A DNA stretch of 64,000 nucleotides from NCBI GenBank assembly GCA_910589425.1, contig CAJUSZ010000004.1, positions 3,882-67,881 on the forward strand, written 5' to 3'. Made by a program: the position numbers and the translations under genes. The first letter of the stretch is position 1. Each line of letters starts with the position of its first letter. Below are positions 9,201-17,331 of the stretch, piece after piece. The notes under the pieces are model-generated. The model searched no databases and was not told the origin of the DNA. It saw only the letters and a list, made by a program, of their open reading frames with translations. Source of the stretch: an uncultured Muribaculaceae bacterium. GTDB lineage: Bacteria > Bacteroidota > Bacteroidia > Bacteroidales > Muribaculaceae.

Positions 9201-10051
9201 CCGGTTGCGATGTCCATCGAGAAGACGCCATATTCGTCGCCGGCGAGATAGATGCGGCCTGCGATGGTGTTGTCGTCAATGAACTGGGCATTCTCCACAA
9301 AGAAATAGCCGGGCGATGTCGGGGTGAAGTTATAGCTTGAGTCAACCTCATAGCCGATCGCTTTCCAAGTCTTGGCATCCACATCGTAGATGAAAGCCCA
9401 TGTCTCGCCCATGATGCTGAAGCAGTTGACGCCGATGAGCTTCTTGCCGTCGTCGGAGATGTCGGCGGCCTGGATCTGCGAGTAAGTGTTGTCGCCGTCC
9501 ATACCCATCGCGCGGGGGAGCTGGAGGGGAACCTCCTTGGGCTCGTCGCCAGTGAGATCCCACATCACCATGTTGATGTTGTAGGCGGAATTGTCGGTGG
9601 TGTATGAGCCGACAGCATACTTGCCGTCGGGAGTTACACGGTAGGCATAGCCGGTTTTGTAGCGGGAATCGGTGATGGGCAGCGGCTCCCACGTCTTGGT
9701 CTTGACGTCATAGATAGCGGCGCGGCCGTAGTATGCGCCTACGATAGTGTTACCGTCGTTGGTAACATCATACACGAGGATCGTATTCCTCTCTTTCTCC
9801 TCACCGGCGGTGTAGAGCCACGTCAGCTCTCCGGTCTCCGTGTTGTAGAGGCGCGGATAGGTAAACGTGCCGTCGCCTACGGAACATTCGTAATGGCCTA
9901 CAGCCCATGCGCCGTTGTCCGACAGGCGGTCTACGGCTCCGGGGCGAGTGGTGTGGGCCACGTTCCTGAAGTCCGGCTCAGTCACGGCGGCGGAGACACC
10001 AAGGGCGGCCACTCCGAACGCTATGAGCGAGCTTTTGAAAAAGTTGTTCAT
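6239..10051 (-). CDS. Large secreted multidomain protein with Omp28-type CTNC domain and C-terminal sorting-like tail
   Basis: The protein has 1270 residues with an N-terminal signal peptide (cleavage after about residue 22). Residues of about 30-380 hold repeated beta-propeller-like units (NDGNTIVGAYY, PDGKYAVGSYT, DDGKKLIGVNC). Residues 395-620 hold two Ig-like bacterial-surface modules (KYTVVIPAGTV type). Residues 630-815 match choice-of-anchor/cleaved-adhesin domains (NQSAIFIDNIKVERE). Around residue 945 an Omp28-like thioredoxin fold has KFTGQTCTNCPQG, with a CxxC pair. The end (VYSMDGRMIGAANG to VKVVKVML) resembles a T9SS type A C-terminal domain. It is probably a surface or extracellular protein whose CTNC pair needs envelope redox control. 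It is the last of three collinear secreted-protein genes and ends before a hairpin terminator. The ligand is unknown. Confidence 0.75.
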   Translation of the reverse strand: MNNFFKSSLIAFGVAALGVSAAVTEPDFRNVAHTTRPGAVDRLSDNGAWAVGHYECSVGDGTFTYPRLYNTETGELTWLYTAGEEKERNTILVYDVTNDGNTIVGAYYGRAAIYDVKTKTWEPLPITDSRYKTGYAYRVTPDGKYAVGSYTTDNSAYNINMVMWDLTGDEPKEVPLQLPRAMGMDGDNTYSQIQAADISDDGKKLIGVNCFSIMGETWAFIYDVDAKTWKAIGYEVDSSYNFTPTSPGYFFVENAQFIDDNTIAGRIYLAGDEYGVFSMDIATGKMNVLSDSNGMLYGAMDADGLFYASSPDSNPIRDWSVKMGDYWYDWKMVCRQIWGIDWQNDVVKKDYDLTGTLVSISKDGMTMIANDYTKSPYDNYVMRLPKPLKEILPQVNLLENYYVTPVQNASLAMMRTVKVTFDRDIEVLGKNASVQLLDEQGNVVANSIRVGLESGSTRVLSVAFRDRALEDGKKYTVVIPAGTVCIMDDAERKNAEIRATYKGRANVPVKVVKTVPESGSKVEIFNANSNPVLLTFDAEVAAPEENGGVMTLYRLNEANEREFVCKLNGSVTGNQLLVFPVMEQELANGTEYEIVVGANTVCDLSGVNGNEEYVIKYTGSFIPDGDPDQNVILSEDFSAGINGKNLMLYDGDQQEPNAAMKAWTFTADQPWIPVRDGESYDYAVASHSMYESPAQSDDWMVTKRLYLPDDTGVLTFQSQSYLKSKEDRLKVMVYVSDDVYTSLSKTIVDKIRYEGEVIYDEIQSPGKSEENLAGDWKDNVIELKKYAGKKIYIAFVNDNRNQSAIFIDNIKVEREIKVAISNMTKSSVVNQESTPVQVYANVLTQVEKYSGYELTLLDGEGKEIDKLAKSGLDIATGWNEILTFGKELPLTVGKETPYTINIKFINANGNAEDDEIVTINSTVKDLAMQTVKRVVIEKFTGQTCTNCPQGIVAMDKIEKDFGDQVVPVALHSYQGDTFDNPKSRQLAEFLGMTAAPSGRVNRGDIISPLGTDGKGNGSFTNYDPTVPSWYDNVVSELAVPAEANVEVVSYYNDDRSKIHVRSTVTYALDMENVNANIFTVILEDGLNGNQSSNVYGSEDPIFGDWGKGGKYANSSVPYVYNDVVKGWEGTTANGTGGFIPSTVEGGKPYVAEFDIDTPSRVQDKDNVKIATYLINANGGRILNAAVGKVGADGVENVEGLEAETRIVVRGGEISVLTSGAVSAAVYSMDGRMIGAANGIDTLNLNLDGYKGVAVVRVADGNGVKVVKVML

Positions 10052-10187
10052 TTTGCAGTTTATTGTAAAATAGGTTAGTTAAGAAATTTCGTCTGTCTAT
10101 TCTTTCATGCGCCTTCCGGAGGCGCGCCCTTCCGGGTCTGTCTTGTGCGGCGGGGGCGGTTCAAGGCCCTCCGCCGCTTTCGGGTCA

Positions 10188-10220
10188 AGTCCCCGCAGCC
10201 ATGATTCCGCTGCGGGGACT
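10188..10220. other. Intergenic hairpin
   Basis: A perfect 11-bp stem AGTCCCCGCAG (10188-10198) with CTGCGGGGACT (10210-10220). It lies between two minus-strand secreted-protein genes. There is no minus-strand T-run, so it may be a processing or stability element rather than a terminator. The rest of the 259-base gap shows nothing else recognisable. Confidence 0.5.
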
Positions 10221-10310
10221 GTTTTATGGAGAGTAACGGACTGGATGCCGCCACTATTTGATTCTCCGGCGTTAAAATGCCTTAAAGAATCTTATCGTCT
10301 GCTTTCGGGT

Positions 10311-12419
10311 TTACTTCACAACGAACTTCTTGCCGTTGATGATGTAGATGCCGCGCTCGAGAGTCTTCACTGCCTCTGCGTCTGCGTTGCGGAGTACGAG
10401 TACACCGGCTGTGGTGTAAACGTCGCCGCGGAGAGCCTCGGCTGTCTCTACAGTCTCAACGCCTACGCCGGGATCCTCGGCGATGGTGTAAGTGTAGCTA
10501 AGAGCGGGGTTAACTTTCTTGGAGTCGGCGTGGGAGATGGCGCCCTCGGGGATCTCGAGAACGTAGGTGCCGGCCTCGGTGTATTCGTTCTTGAACTTGA
10601 TCAGGCAAAGTTCGAGGACATCAAAGTCAAATTCGGGAGTAGCCTCCTCGAGGAGAACCTGGTTTCTGGCTGCGTCCACCTTGTAGAGGGAAGCCTTGAG
10701 CTGCGTTGTTGTACCGTTCACGTCGTAGCTCGGGATTGTTACGATTGTTCCTTCGGGGAATGTAAGGGTAACGTTCTTGATCGATTTCACGTCGCCTTCA
10801 GCGGGATCTACAGTCTCAGGATTGAGAGTCGGGTCGAGATCGGCAGTGCCCTTGTCGGATACGGTGAGACGGAAAGTAGTGGTGCGGCTTGAGGAGCCGG
10901 ACATCTCAGTACCCAGAGTGATGGCCCATTTCGGGAAGAAAACCACATAGACGCCGCCTTCGGTGATGGCCGGAGTAACCTGGAAAGTGATGCTCTTGCC
11001 ACCGAGTTCGCTGTCGTCGGGGAATTCGAGAGTGCGGACCACCTCGCCCTGAAGAGTGCGGATCTCGGGTTTGCTCTGATAGCCGTTGCTCATGGCAAGG
11101 TTATCAGAGTTGCCGATTGTGATCGATGAGATCTCTTCAAGCATCTCGTCCTCTGAGGGAGAAAGAAGAGTCAGTTCGGCCGCACCGAGGTTGCACTCGG
11201 TGGAGTAAAGGAAGCATGAAGCCGCGTTCACGCCGCTGTTACCTTTGACCACATAGCCGTCGGCATCTTTAGCTGCGAAACTCCAGATGATAGTGCCCGT
11301 GGACTCTTTGAGTACAGACTCGGAGAACTCGAGTGTCCACTCGGTCTTCTCGGCGTTGGTGGCGGTGTATGTTCCGGCGCTCGCAGTTGAGCCGGGGCCT
11401 GTGGAAATCTGGAAACGGGTGATGTCGATCGGAGCGGAGGCTGTAACGTAGATCTTGTTATGCTCCATGGAGTCGATCTCGTAGTTGTTGGGATCGGTGG
11501 GGTTGGTGGTGATGGTTACAGTCGAGAACTGGTAGGGCTTGGTCTGACCATTGAAAACGGTTGTGAACTCGCCGCAGAGAGTGGCCTGATACTCGTAGGG
11601 AGCAGGAAGAACGTCGTAGTCGCTGGTCGGTGTGAGACCCATCTCGTACATCTTCACGCGGAGCTGGTACTCGTGGCCCTCATACATTATTGTAGCGTCA
11701 GGGTTGCCGCCGAGCTTGACAGCGATGCCGTTGATCCACTGATCCTCGGTGGCGGGAGTGTTGTCAGTTCCGGAAAGCTTGTTGCCGTTGAGTGTCCAGC
11801 GGTTCATGTTGTTCATGGCCAGCATCTGGGGTTCGCCATTGTTCTCTTCTGAATTCATGTCCCACATCTGCCATTCGAGGAAGTTCACCTTGCTGTTGTC
11901 AGATGTCTGGTACGTGATGGTGCGGCCGCCGTAGTAAGGAAGGGCGGAATTCTCGGCGGGATCTACCGAAACGAGCTTGAGCATGCTCTCCTCGTTGCCG
12001 AGACCGGGGATATCCACGTAGTTGTAGGCGATCTCGTATTCAGGGCTTGACTCGCCGTCATAGATGAATGTTCCGGCGGGGATAATCAGATAGAAAGACC
12101 CGTTTTCGGTCAGGTTGGGAAACTTGATATGCGGTATGCATGCAAATGTTGACTCAGAGGGGTCGTAAGTGATCGCCGTTGAAGTGATCTGGGTTCCGGT
12201 AGCCTGGTACTCGATATAGGCGACGGCACCCTCCTTTACAGAGAAATTGGCGGGAGTCATGCTGTCGAACGTTACGTTAACGTTGTTCATTTGCTCCTTG
12301 CTGGTGACATCCTGCGTAGGATACGGATAAGGCGATACCGAGGTCGGGAATTTCGCGGCCGATGCGGTGGCTGCGCCTGCCAGCAAAACTGCGCCCAAGA
12401 GTAGATTTTTAGAAATCAT
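10311..12419 (-). CDS. Secreted protein with Ig-like repeats and C-terminal sorting-like tail
   Basis: The protein has 702 residues and a clear signal peptide (NLLLGAVLLAGAATASA, cleaved near residue 22). The body is repetitive beta-rich sequence. Phrases such as GGVYVVFFPKWAI and EAGTYVLEIPEGAI resemble the Ig-like modules of its 1270-residue neighbour, but no enzyme motif is visible. The last 50 residues (VYTTAGVLVLRNADAEAV, then GIYIINGKKFVVK) match the C-terminal tail of the next upstream gene closely. Tails of this type mark T9SS-like secreted proteins in Bacteroidales. Whether this organism has the secretion apparatus is not visible here. The partner or ligand is not recognised. Confidence 0.7.
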   Translation of the reverse strand: MISKNLLLGAVLLAGAATASAAKFPTSVSPYPYPTQDVTSKEQMNNVNVTFDSMTPANFSVKEGAVAYIEYQATGTQITSTAITYDPSESTFACIPHIKFPNLTENGSFYLIIPAGTFIYDGESSPEYEIAYNYVDIPGLGNEESMLKLVSVDPAENSALPYYGGRTITYQTSDNSKVNFLEWQMWDMNSEENNGEPQMLAMNNMNRWTLNGNKLSGTDNTPATEDQWINGIAVKLGGNPDATIMYEGHEYQLRVKMYEMGLTPTSDYDVLPAPYEYQATLCGEFTTVFNGQTKPYQFSTVTITTNPTDPNNYEIDSMEHNKIYVTASAPIDITRFQISTGPGSTASAGTYTATNAEKTEWTLEFSESVLKESTGTIIWSFAAKDADGYVVKGNSGVNAASCFLYSTECNLGAAELTLLSPSEDEMLEEISSITIGNSDNLAMSNGYQSKPEIRTLQGEVVRTLEFPDDSELGGKSITFQVTPAITEGGVYVVFFPKWAITLGTEMSGSSSRTTTFRLTVSDKGTADLDPTLNPETVDPAEGDVKSIKNVTLTFPEGTIVTIPSYDVNGTTTQLKASLYKVDAARNQVLLEEATPEFDFDVLELCLIKFKNEYTEAGTYVLEIPEGAISHADSKKVNPALSYTYTIAEDPGVGVETVETAEALRGDVYTTAGVLVLRNADAEAVKTLERGIYIINGKKFVVK

Positions 12420-12457
12420 TTGGTTTGAAGTTAAAGGTTAAATTATTTACTACTGTG

Positions 12458-12489
12458 CGGAGGGGAGCGGGGTGATCCGGTCCCCTCCG
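12458..12489. other. Intergenic hairpin
   Basis: A 9-bp stem CGGAGGGGA (12458-12466) with TCCCCTCCG (12481-12489), between two collinear minus-strand genes. It has no clear T-run. A terminator, attenuator or mRNA stability element are all possible. Confidence 0.45.
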
Positions 12490-12525
12490 TTACATTCAGT
12501 TAAAGTGGTGAGTTCCGTTGGGGAC

Positions 12526-14184
12526 TCACTTGATCACGATCTTGCGTCCCTTCCAGATATAGATCCCTTTCTCGAGAGTGCGGATCTGGGAAGCGTCGGC
12601 GTCGCGAAGCACACGCACGCCTGTCAGGGTGAAGACGTCTGACGAGCCTTCAGCCTCTTCAGCCTCTATGCCCTCGACTGCGTTGACGTAGGCCTCGGCC
12701 TTGGCGAACGAGGCGCGGATGTCGGCGTTGTGGTTGAGACCGTCGGCCACAGTGAGGTTTTTCACCGTCAGATCCACCGGAGTGTCTTTGTCGGCATTGA
12801 ACACGGGCACCTTGAAAGTGTAGATGCGTGCGTCGTCGGAATATTCATCGTTTGTTACGGTGATCTCCTCCATCGGCACCTCGACGGTCTTGGCCTGGCC
12901 GGCCTCCTTGTAGGCGAAGCATACGGCGTCGAAGCGGATCTTGTCGCCGTTCATCACCCATATCTCCATATCCTTGTCGTAGTAGAGAGTGCCGCCGTCG
13001 GCGGGGGTGAAGTCGGCCGCGATGTCATACTGGAGTTCGCGCAGACGGAGAGTGTAGTCGAACGAGCGGGCGTTTGCCACGGCGCCGGTGTAGGCGCGCT
13101 GTCCGTCTTCGGAACGGATGTCGGCGAAAGAGACGCCGGCCACCGCGGGCCATGTCGATTCGTCGCCAGCGGGGAGCATGTCGGCGCGGCGGCGGAGCTT
13201 GCCGGAGAAGTCGAACGACACTTTGGAGCCGTCAACGTTGCCCCGGATCGACTCGCTGTAAATGCCCACGTCGAGATTGTCGGGGTTGCCGTATGTGATG
13301 CCGGCCACACACGGGGTCTTCGTGGTTACCGGACCGTCGAACTCAAGGGTAACGATTCCGTCTTCAGCTCCTTTGAGATAGAAGGAGTTGAGGAAGTTGG
13401 TCTCGGTCTTGGAGATGTTGGTCTCGCCGATAAGCTCGATGGGCTTGGCAGCCATAACGTATGTAGCGCGCACGCGCGAGGGATAGGAGTTGGACTCGTC
13501 GGCGGCGTCCACCACCTGGGTGAGCTGGATCTGGAGTTCGTCCCCCTCCTTGAGGTTGCCGGAGCGGTAGAGCTTCATCGCGGCGTCGGCGATGTCGATG
13601 CTGACCGACGACGAGCCTTTCATCGGATAGGCCTGGATGCGGTTGTTGCCCGGGGCGATCACGTAGGCCGCGCCGCAGTTGACCGGGGTGTTGAAGTTGA
13701 AGCTCACGCGGTAGTTGCTGCTGACCGAGAACTTGCCTCCGTAATAGTCGGGGCTTGTAACGTCGGCGCTGGGACGGGTGGAGAGCAGCAGGATCTCCTG
13801 CTGTCCTTCGAGGATCTCGAACGAGCCGGCTCCGATGGGCTTGGCGTATATGTAGTAGGTCTGTCCGGCCACGAGGTTCTTGTAGTAGTCGCGGAGCGTT
13901 CCGGCGTCGGTGTAGTCATGTCCGTAGTCCACCTTGGATCCGGCCTCGCCGGTGGGGGTGGTGAAGAGATTGACCGGAATGCCCTGGAAAATCATCCGGA
14001 CGCGCTGCGTTACGGTCGGCTTGTAGGTGGCCGTAACAAGCTCGTTGGCCTCGTAGGTGTATTTCACACCGGCCTTAAGCTCTCCGAGATCCTTGGCCTG
14101 GGCGTCGGCGGCAAACACGAATGAAGCCGCCGCCACAGCCATAGCCGCGGCAGAGCGCATGTAAGTGTAAACTGTCTGAGTCAT
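12526..14184 (-). CDS. Secreted protein with C-terminal sorting-like tail
   Basis: The protein has 552 residues. The product has two candidate starts: MTQTVYTYM (14184) and the internal Met at residue 9. Either leaves a hydrophobic signal (AAAMAVAAASFVFAADAQA) cleaved near residue 30. The mature part is beta-rich with no recognised catalytic motif. The C terminus (DVFTLTGVRVLRDADASQI, then GIYIWKGRKIVIK) is nearly the same as that of the following gene, which points to a shared export or anchoring route. It is the first gene of the minus-strand set, with a promoter 130 bases upstream, divergent from dsbD. The function is unknown. It is probably an extracellular or surface-displayed adhesin-like protein (inference). 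Confidence 0.7.
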   Translation of the reverse strand: MTQTVYTYMRSAAAMAVAAASFVFAADAQAKDLGELKAGVKYTYEANELVTATYKPTVTQRVRMIFQGIPVNLFTTPTGEAGSKVDYGHDYTDAGTLRDYYKNLVAGQTYYIYAKPIGAGSFEILEGQQEILLLSTRPSADVTSPDYYGGKFSVSSNYRVSFNFNTPVNCGAAYVIAPGNNRIQAYPMKGSSSVSIDIADAAMKLYRSGNLKEGDELQIQLTQVVDAADESNSYPSRVRATYVMAAKPIELIGETNISKTETNFLNSFYLKGAEDGIVTLEFDGPVTTKTPCVAGITYGNPDNLDVGIYSESIRGNVDGSKVSFDFSGKLRRRADMLPAGDESTWPAVAGVSFADIRSEDGQRAYTGAVANARSFDYTLRLRELQYDIAADFTPADGGTLYYDKDMEIWVMNGDKIRFDAVCFAYKEAGQAKTVEVPMEEITVTNDEYSDDARIYTFKVPVFNADKDTPVDLTVKNLTVADGLNHNADIRASFAKAEAYVNAVEGIEAEEAEGSSDVFTLTGVRVLRDADASQIRTLEKGIYIWKGRKIVIK

Positions 14185-14313
14185 GTAATGTATAATTGTT
14201 CGTTAAAAAGTTCAGCTGTGAATGCCAGAAACCTGTCCCATAAACGGCAAATGTAAAAATTGGACAAAAGTTCTATCTAAGCCTCTGACAATAAGTTCTG
14301 ATTTATTCGGCTG

Positions 14314-14343
14314 CAAAGTTAACTAAAAAACCGAGTAATCAAA
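14314..14343 (-). promoter_or_regulatory. Promoter for the minus-strand secreted-protein genes
   Basis: On the minus strand TTTG (14343-14340), 18 bases, then TAACTTTG (14321-14314). It lies about 130 bases upstream of the 552-residue protein's start. Confidence 0.6.
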
Positions 14344-14507
14344 AAAATAGACCCTCTTTTTTCATACAATTAACATTCTTAAGCACAACCACGGACAATA
14401 ATCCCGATTATTAAGATTTGTTAACACTAAGCAAACCGACCGCCAGCCGCCCGGCAGACAGAAAGAGAGTCCGCACACACTAATGTATACTAAAAAAGCG
14501 TTAAAAG

Positions 14508-14539
14508 TTGGCGCGTTCGGAATAATATTACTAACTTTG
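14508..14539 (+). promoter_or_regulatory. Promoter of dsbD
   Basis: TTG (14508-14510), 21 bases, then TAACTTTG (14532-14539). The dsbD start is 95 bases further on. Confidence 0.65.
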
Positions 14540-14634
14540 GGCGCGAAAATAGATAAAGGACACCTTGACGGGTTCAAAACAGGAACAAAAACAACATTGT
14601 CAATACATACACACAACTAACCGAGACAGTCTTT

Positions 14635-16644
14635 ATGAAAAAGAGTTTAGTTTCACTACTCATGCTGCTTGTGGCAGCCGTGGCGTTCGCGCAGCCTGTC
14701 GCATGGAGCTTCAAGCTCGTGGGCGACAAGACCGAATCGCCCAGCGTCAAAATCACGGCTACGGTCGCGCCCGGATTCCATCTCTATTCCCAGGACAACC
14801 CCGACGGGGGCGGCGTCCCCCTGCAATTCTTCGTGGACACGAAGGGCTGCAAGGCAGTGGGAAAACCGACCGCCGACAAAGCCTACCAGAAGGCGTTCAG
14901 CGACATCTTCGAGACAAACGAGCATTTCTACACCGGAACCGTAACCTTCACCCAGAAACTCAAGGCCACCGACAAGAACTTCTCGGTCAACATCGAACTG
15001 AAAGGCCAGGCGTGCAATGACTCCGGCTGCATGCCGCTCCACGCCCAGCATTCCTTCAGCGGCACAGCCCCCGTCTCGGAGAAAGACGCCGAGGCAGCGG
15101 CCGAGGAGGAGAAAGCCGAGCAGACAGCCCTCGCCGTAGACTCGCTCCAGCAGGCCGACGGCGCGCTCCAGCCCGGCGCCGACGAGGCGATCATGGGCTC
15201 GGACAAGGACTGGTGGACCAACGTCGAGGCCGAACTCAAGGCGCTCGAGGCCAATCCCCAGGAATCGTCGCGCAGCATCTGGTATATCCTCATAGCCGGA
15301 TTCATCGGCGGACTGATCGCCCTGGTAACCCCATGCGTATGGCCGATGATCCCGATGACGGTGAGCTTCTTCCTCAAGCAGAACAAGTCGCGCCGCAAAT
15401 CGATCACAAGCGCCGTGATCTACGGCGTGTCGATCATCGTGATCTACGTGGCCCTCGGCCTGATCGTAACGCTGCTCTTCGGAGCCTCGGCGCTCAACGA
15501 CCTCGCCACATCGGCCATCTTCAACATAATCTTCTTCCTGCTGCTGGTGCTGTTCGCCATCTCGTTCATGGGAGGATTCGAGCTTACTCTCCCCGCCTCC
15601 TGGACCAACAAGATGGACTCCAAGGTGGACACCACCACAGGCATGCTCTCCATCTTCTTCATGGCCTTCACGCTCGTGCTTGTCTCCTTCTCCTGCACAG
15701 GCCCGATCATCGGCACCCTGCTCGTGGAGGCTGCCGCCACCAGCAACTTCCTCTCCCCGGCCGTGGGCATGTTCGGCTTCGCGCTCGCCCTCGCCCTCCC
15801 CTTCACTCTCTTCGCCATGTTCCCGACCATGCTCAAGTCGATGCCCAAGAGCGGCGGCTGGCTCAACACGGTCAAGGTGGTTCTCGGCTTCCTCGAACTC
15901 GCCCTGGCGCTGAAGTTCCTCTCGGTGGCCGACCTCGCCTACGGATGGCGCATACTCGACCGCGAGGTATTCGTCTCGCTCTGGATCATCATCTTCGCCC
16001 TGCTCGGCGTCTACCTGCTCGGCAAGCTCACATTCCCCCACGACTCGAAAGTGGAGCGCGTCAGCGTGCCCCGCTTCCTGATGGCCTGCATCTCCCTCGC
16101 TTTCGCCGTCTACATGCTCCCCGGCCTCTGGGGCGCGCCGCTCAAATCGATCAGCGCCTTCGCTCCGCCGGCCCACACGCAGGACTTCTCGCTCTTCGAG
16201 GGTGATGTCTCCGCCCAGGTGGACGACTACGAGGAGGGAATGCGCCTCGCCCAGAAACTCGGCAAGCCGCTCCTGATCGACTTCTCCGGCCACGGCTGCG
16301 TGAACTGCCGCAAGATGGAGGCCGCCGTCTGGACCGATCCCGACGTGAAGAAATCGATCGACAACGATTATGTACTCGTAACGCTGATGGTCGACGAGAA
16401 GAAGGAACTTCCCGAACCGATCAAGATCACCGAGGCCGACGGCACGATCCGCACGCTCCGCACCGTGGGCGACAAGTGGAGCTATCTGCAGCGCTCCAAG
16501 TTCGGAGCCAACGCGCAGCCTTTCCACGTGCTGCTCGACAACAACGGTAAACCTCTGGCCCCCGCCTTTGTCTATAAGGAAGACGTGCCGGGCTACAAGG
16601 CGTTCCTCAAGCAGGGTCTCGAAAACTACCAGAAGGGGAAATGA
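14635..16644 (+). CDS. dsbD: Thiol:disulfide interchange protein DsbD-like
   Basis: The protein has 669 residues. A signal peptide ends at about residue 19 (VAFAQ). The N-terminal immunoglobulin-like domain has the redox pair C127/C132 (QACNDSGCMPL). A membrane domain of about eight helices spans residues 215-500 and carries C234 (VTPCVWPMIP) and C354 (SFSCTGPIIG). The C-terminal thioredoxin domain has C555 and C558 in GHGCVNCRKME. All six cysteines of the DsbD relay are therefore present. The protein carries electrons from cytoplasmic thioredoxin across the inner membrane to periplasmic substrates. It is first in a plus-strand set and is followed 89 bases later by a TlpA-type thioredoxin, its likely acceptor (inference). 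Confidence 0.93.
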   Translation: MKKSLVSLLMLLVAAVAFAQPVAWSFKLVGDKTESPSVKITATVAPGFHLYSQDNPDGGGVPLQFFVDTKGCKAVGKPTADKAYQKAFSDIFETNEHFYTGTVTFTQKLKATDKNFSVNIELKGQACNDSGCMPLHAQHSFSGTAPVSEKDAEAAAEEEKAEQTALAVDSLQQADGALQPGADEAIMGSDKDWWTNVEAELKALEANPQESSRSIWYILIAGFIGGLIALVTPCVWPMIPMTVSFFLKQNKSRRKSITSAVIYGVSIIVIYVALGLIVTLLFGASALNDLATSAIFNIIFFLLLVLFAISFMGGFELTLPASWTNKMDSKVDTTTGMLSIFFMAFTLVLVSFSCTGPIIGTLLVEAAATSNFLSPAVGMFGFALALALPFTLFAMFPTMLKSMPKSGGWLNTVKVVLGFLELALALKFLSVADLAYGWRILDREVFVSLWIIIFALLGVYLLGKLTFPHDSKVERVSVPRFLMACISLAFAVYMLPGLWGAPLKSISAFAPPAHTQDFSLFEGDVSAQVDDYEEGMRLAQKLGKPLLIDFSGHGCVNCRKMEAAVWTDPDVKKSIDNDYVLVTLMVDEKKELPEPIKITEADGTIRTLRTVGDKWSYLQRSKFGANAQPFHVLLDNNGKPLAPAFVYKEDVPGYKAFLKQGLENYQKGK

Positions 16645-16664
16645 TCTCCCGCAACCGACTAACA

Positions 16665-16693
16665 CCGTGCCGCGGAGTTGCTCTGCGGCACGG
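16665..16693. other. Intergenic hairpin between dsbD and the TlpA-type gene
   Basis: A 9-bp stem CCGTGCCGC (16665-16673) with GCGGCACGG (16685-16693), with no T-run after it. It is probably an mRNA structure inside an operon rather than a full terminator. Confidence 0.45.
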
Positions 16694-16733
16694 GAACCAA
16701 ACCAACAGTAACTAACAAAAAAACATCACAGAT

Positions 16734-17231
16734 ATGAAAAAATTCCGCCTCTTCGCCCTTGTCGCCACCCTTTTCGTGGCTCTCGGAGCGATGGCCGAGC
16801 TTCCCTCGGTGAAACTCAAAGACATCAACGGCAACAATGTGGACACATCCACCCTCTCGAACGACGGCAAGCCTTTCATCATCGACTTCTTCGCCACCTG
16901 GTGCAAGCCCTGCAACCGCGAGCTCGACGCCATCAACGAGGTCTATGCCGACTGGCAGGAGGAGACCGGCGTGAAGGTGATCTGCGTCAGCATCAACGAA
17001 GCCCAGGACACCAACAAGGTGAAACCCCTCGTAGACTCCAAAGGCTGGGAATTCGAGACAGTGCTTCTCGACCCCAACAGCGATCTGCTCCACTCGCTCG
17101 GCGGCCAGATGATCCCCTACGTGGTGATCTGCGACGGCAACGGCAACATCGTCGACACCCGCAACGGCTACATCGAGGGTTCGGAATCGCACCTTATCGA
17201 GAAAGTGCGTGAACTCGTCAATTCAAAATAA
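16734..17231 (+). CDS. TlpA-family periplasmic thioredoxin
   Basis: The protein has 165 residues. The signal peptide (LFALVATLFVALGAMA) is cleaved near residue 21. The thioredoxin fold has its active site in DFFATWCKPCNREL, with Cys57 and Cys60, and the cis-Pro region QMIPYVVI. The TlpA/ResA family keeps periplasmic cysteines reduced. The gene lies between dsbD and envelope protein genes, one of which encodes another CTNC protein, so it is the natural carrier between them (inference from context). No lipobox is visible, so the product should be soluble in the periplasm. Confidence 0.93.
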   Translation: MKKFRLFALVATLFVALGAMAELPSVKLKDINGNNVDTSTLSNDGKPFIIDFFATWCKPCNRELDAINEVYADWQEETGVKVICVSINEAQDTNKVKPLVDSKGWEFETVLLDPNSDLLHSLGGQMIPYVVICDGNGNIVDTRNGYIEGSESHLIEKVRELVNSK

Positions 17232-17263
17232 CACCAACCGGTGATTGACAGCCTCGGAAAAAG

Positions 17264-17293
17264 GGCTATAGCCGCCATTGGCCGGCTATAGCC
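17264..17293 (+). terminator. Intergenic hairpin, possible terminator
   Basis: A perfect 11-bp stem GGCTATAGCCG (17264-17274) with CGGCTATAGCC (17283-17293), followed by TTTCGG. It may be a partial terminator between the TlpA-type gene and the barrel gene. Confidence 0.5.
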
Positions 17294-17331
17294 TTTCGGA
17301 CGTCAATGACCATCCATCCAACACCTGACAG

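Larger units (their letters stand above)
14185..14634. other. Divergent promoter region between secreted-protein genes and dsbD
   Basis: This 450-base AT-rich gap separates two divergent transcription units and carries a promoter for each (annotated separately). Small open frames exist, such as one antisense at 14362-14616, but they lack coding character. Nothing else was recognised. Confidence 0.6.

Noticed and set aside
12730..14124. A 464-codon frame antisense to a secreted-protein gene.
   Set aside because: It is composed mainly of Val, Gly, His and Leu in low-complexity order. The minus-strand frame has a signal peptide and a sorting-like tail and is the real gene.
14362..14616. An 84-codon frame in the gap upstream of dsbD.
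   Set aside because: It contains the dsbD promoter and has no coding-like codon use or conserved sequence.
14656..16665. A 669-codon open frame antisense to dsbD.
   Set aside because: It exactly shadows dsbD, is His/Glu/Gly-rich with no fold-like pattern, and arises from GC-rich codon use on the other strand.
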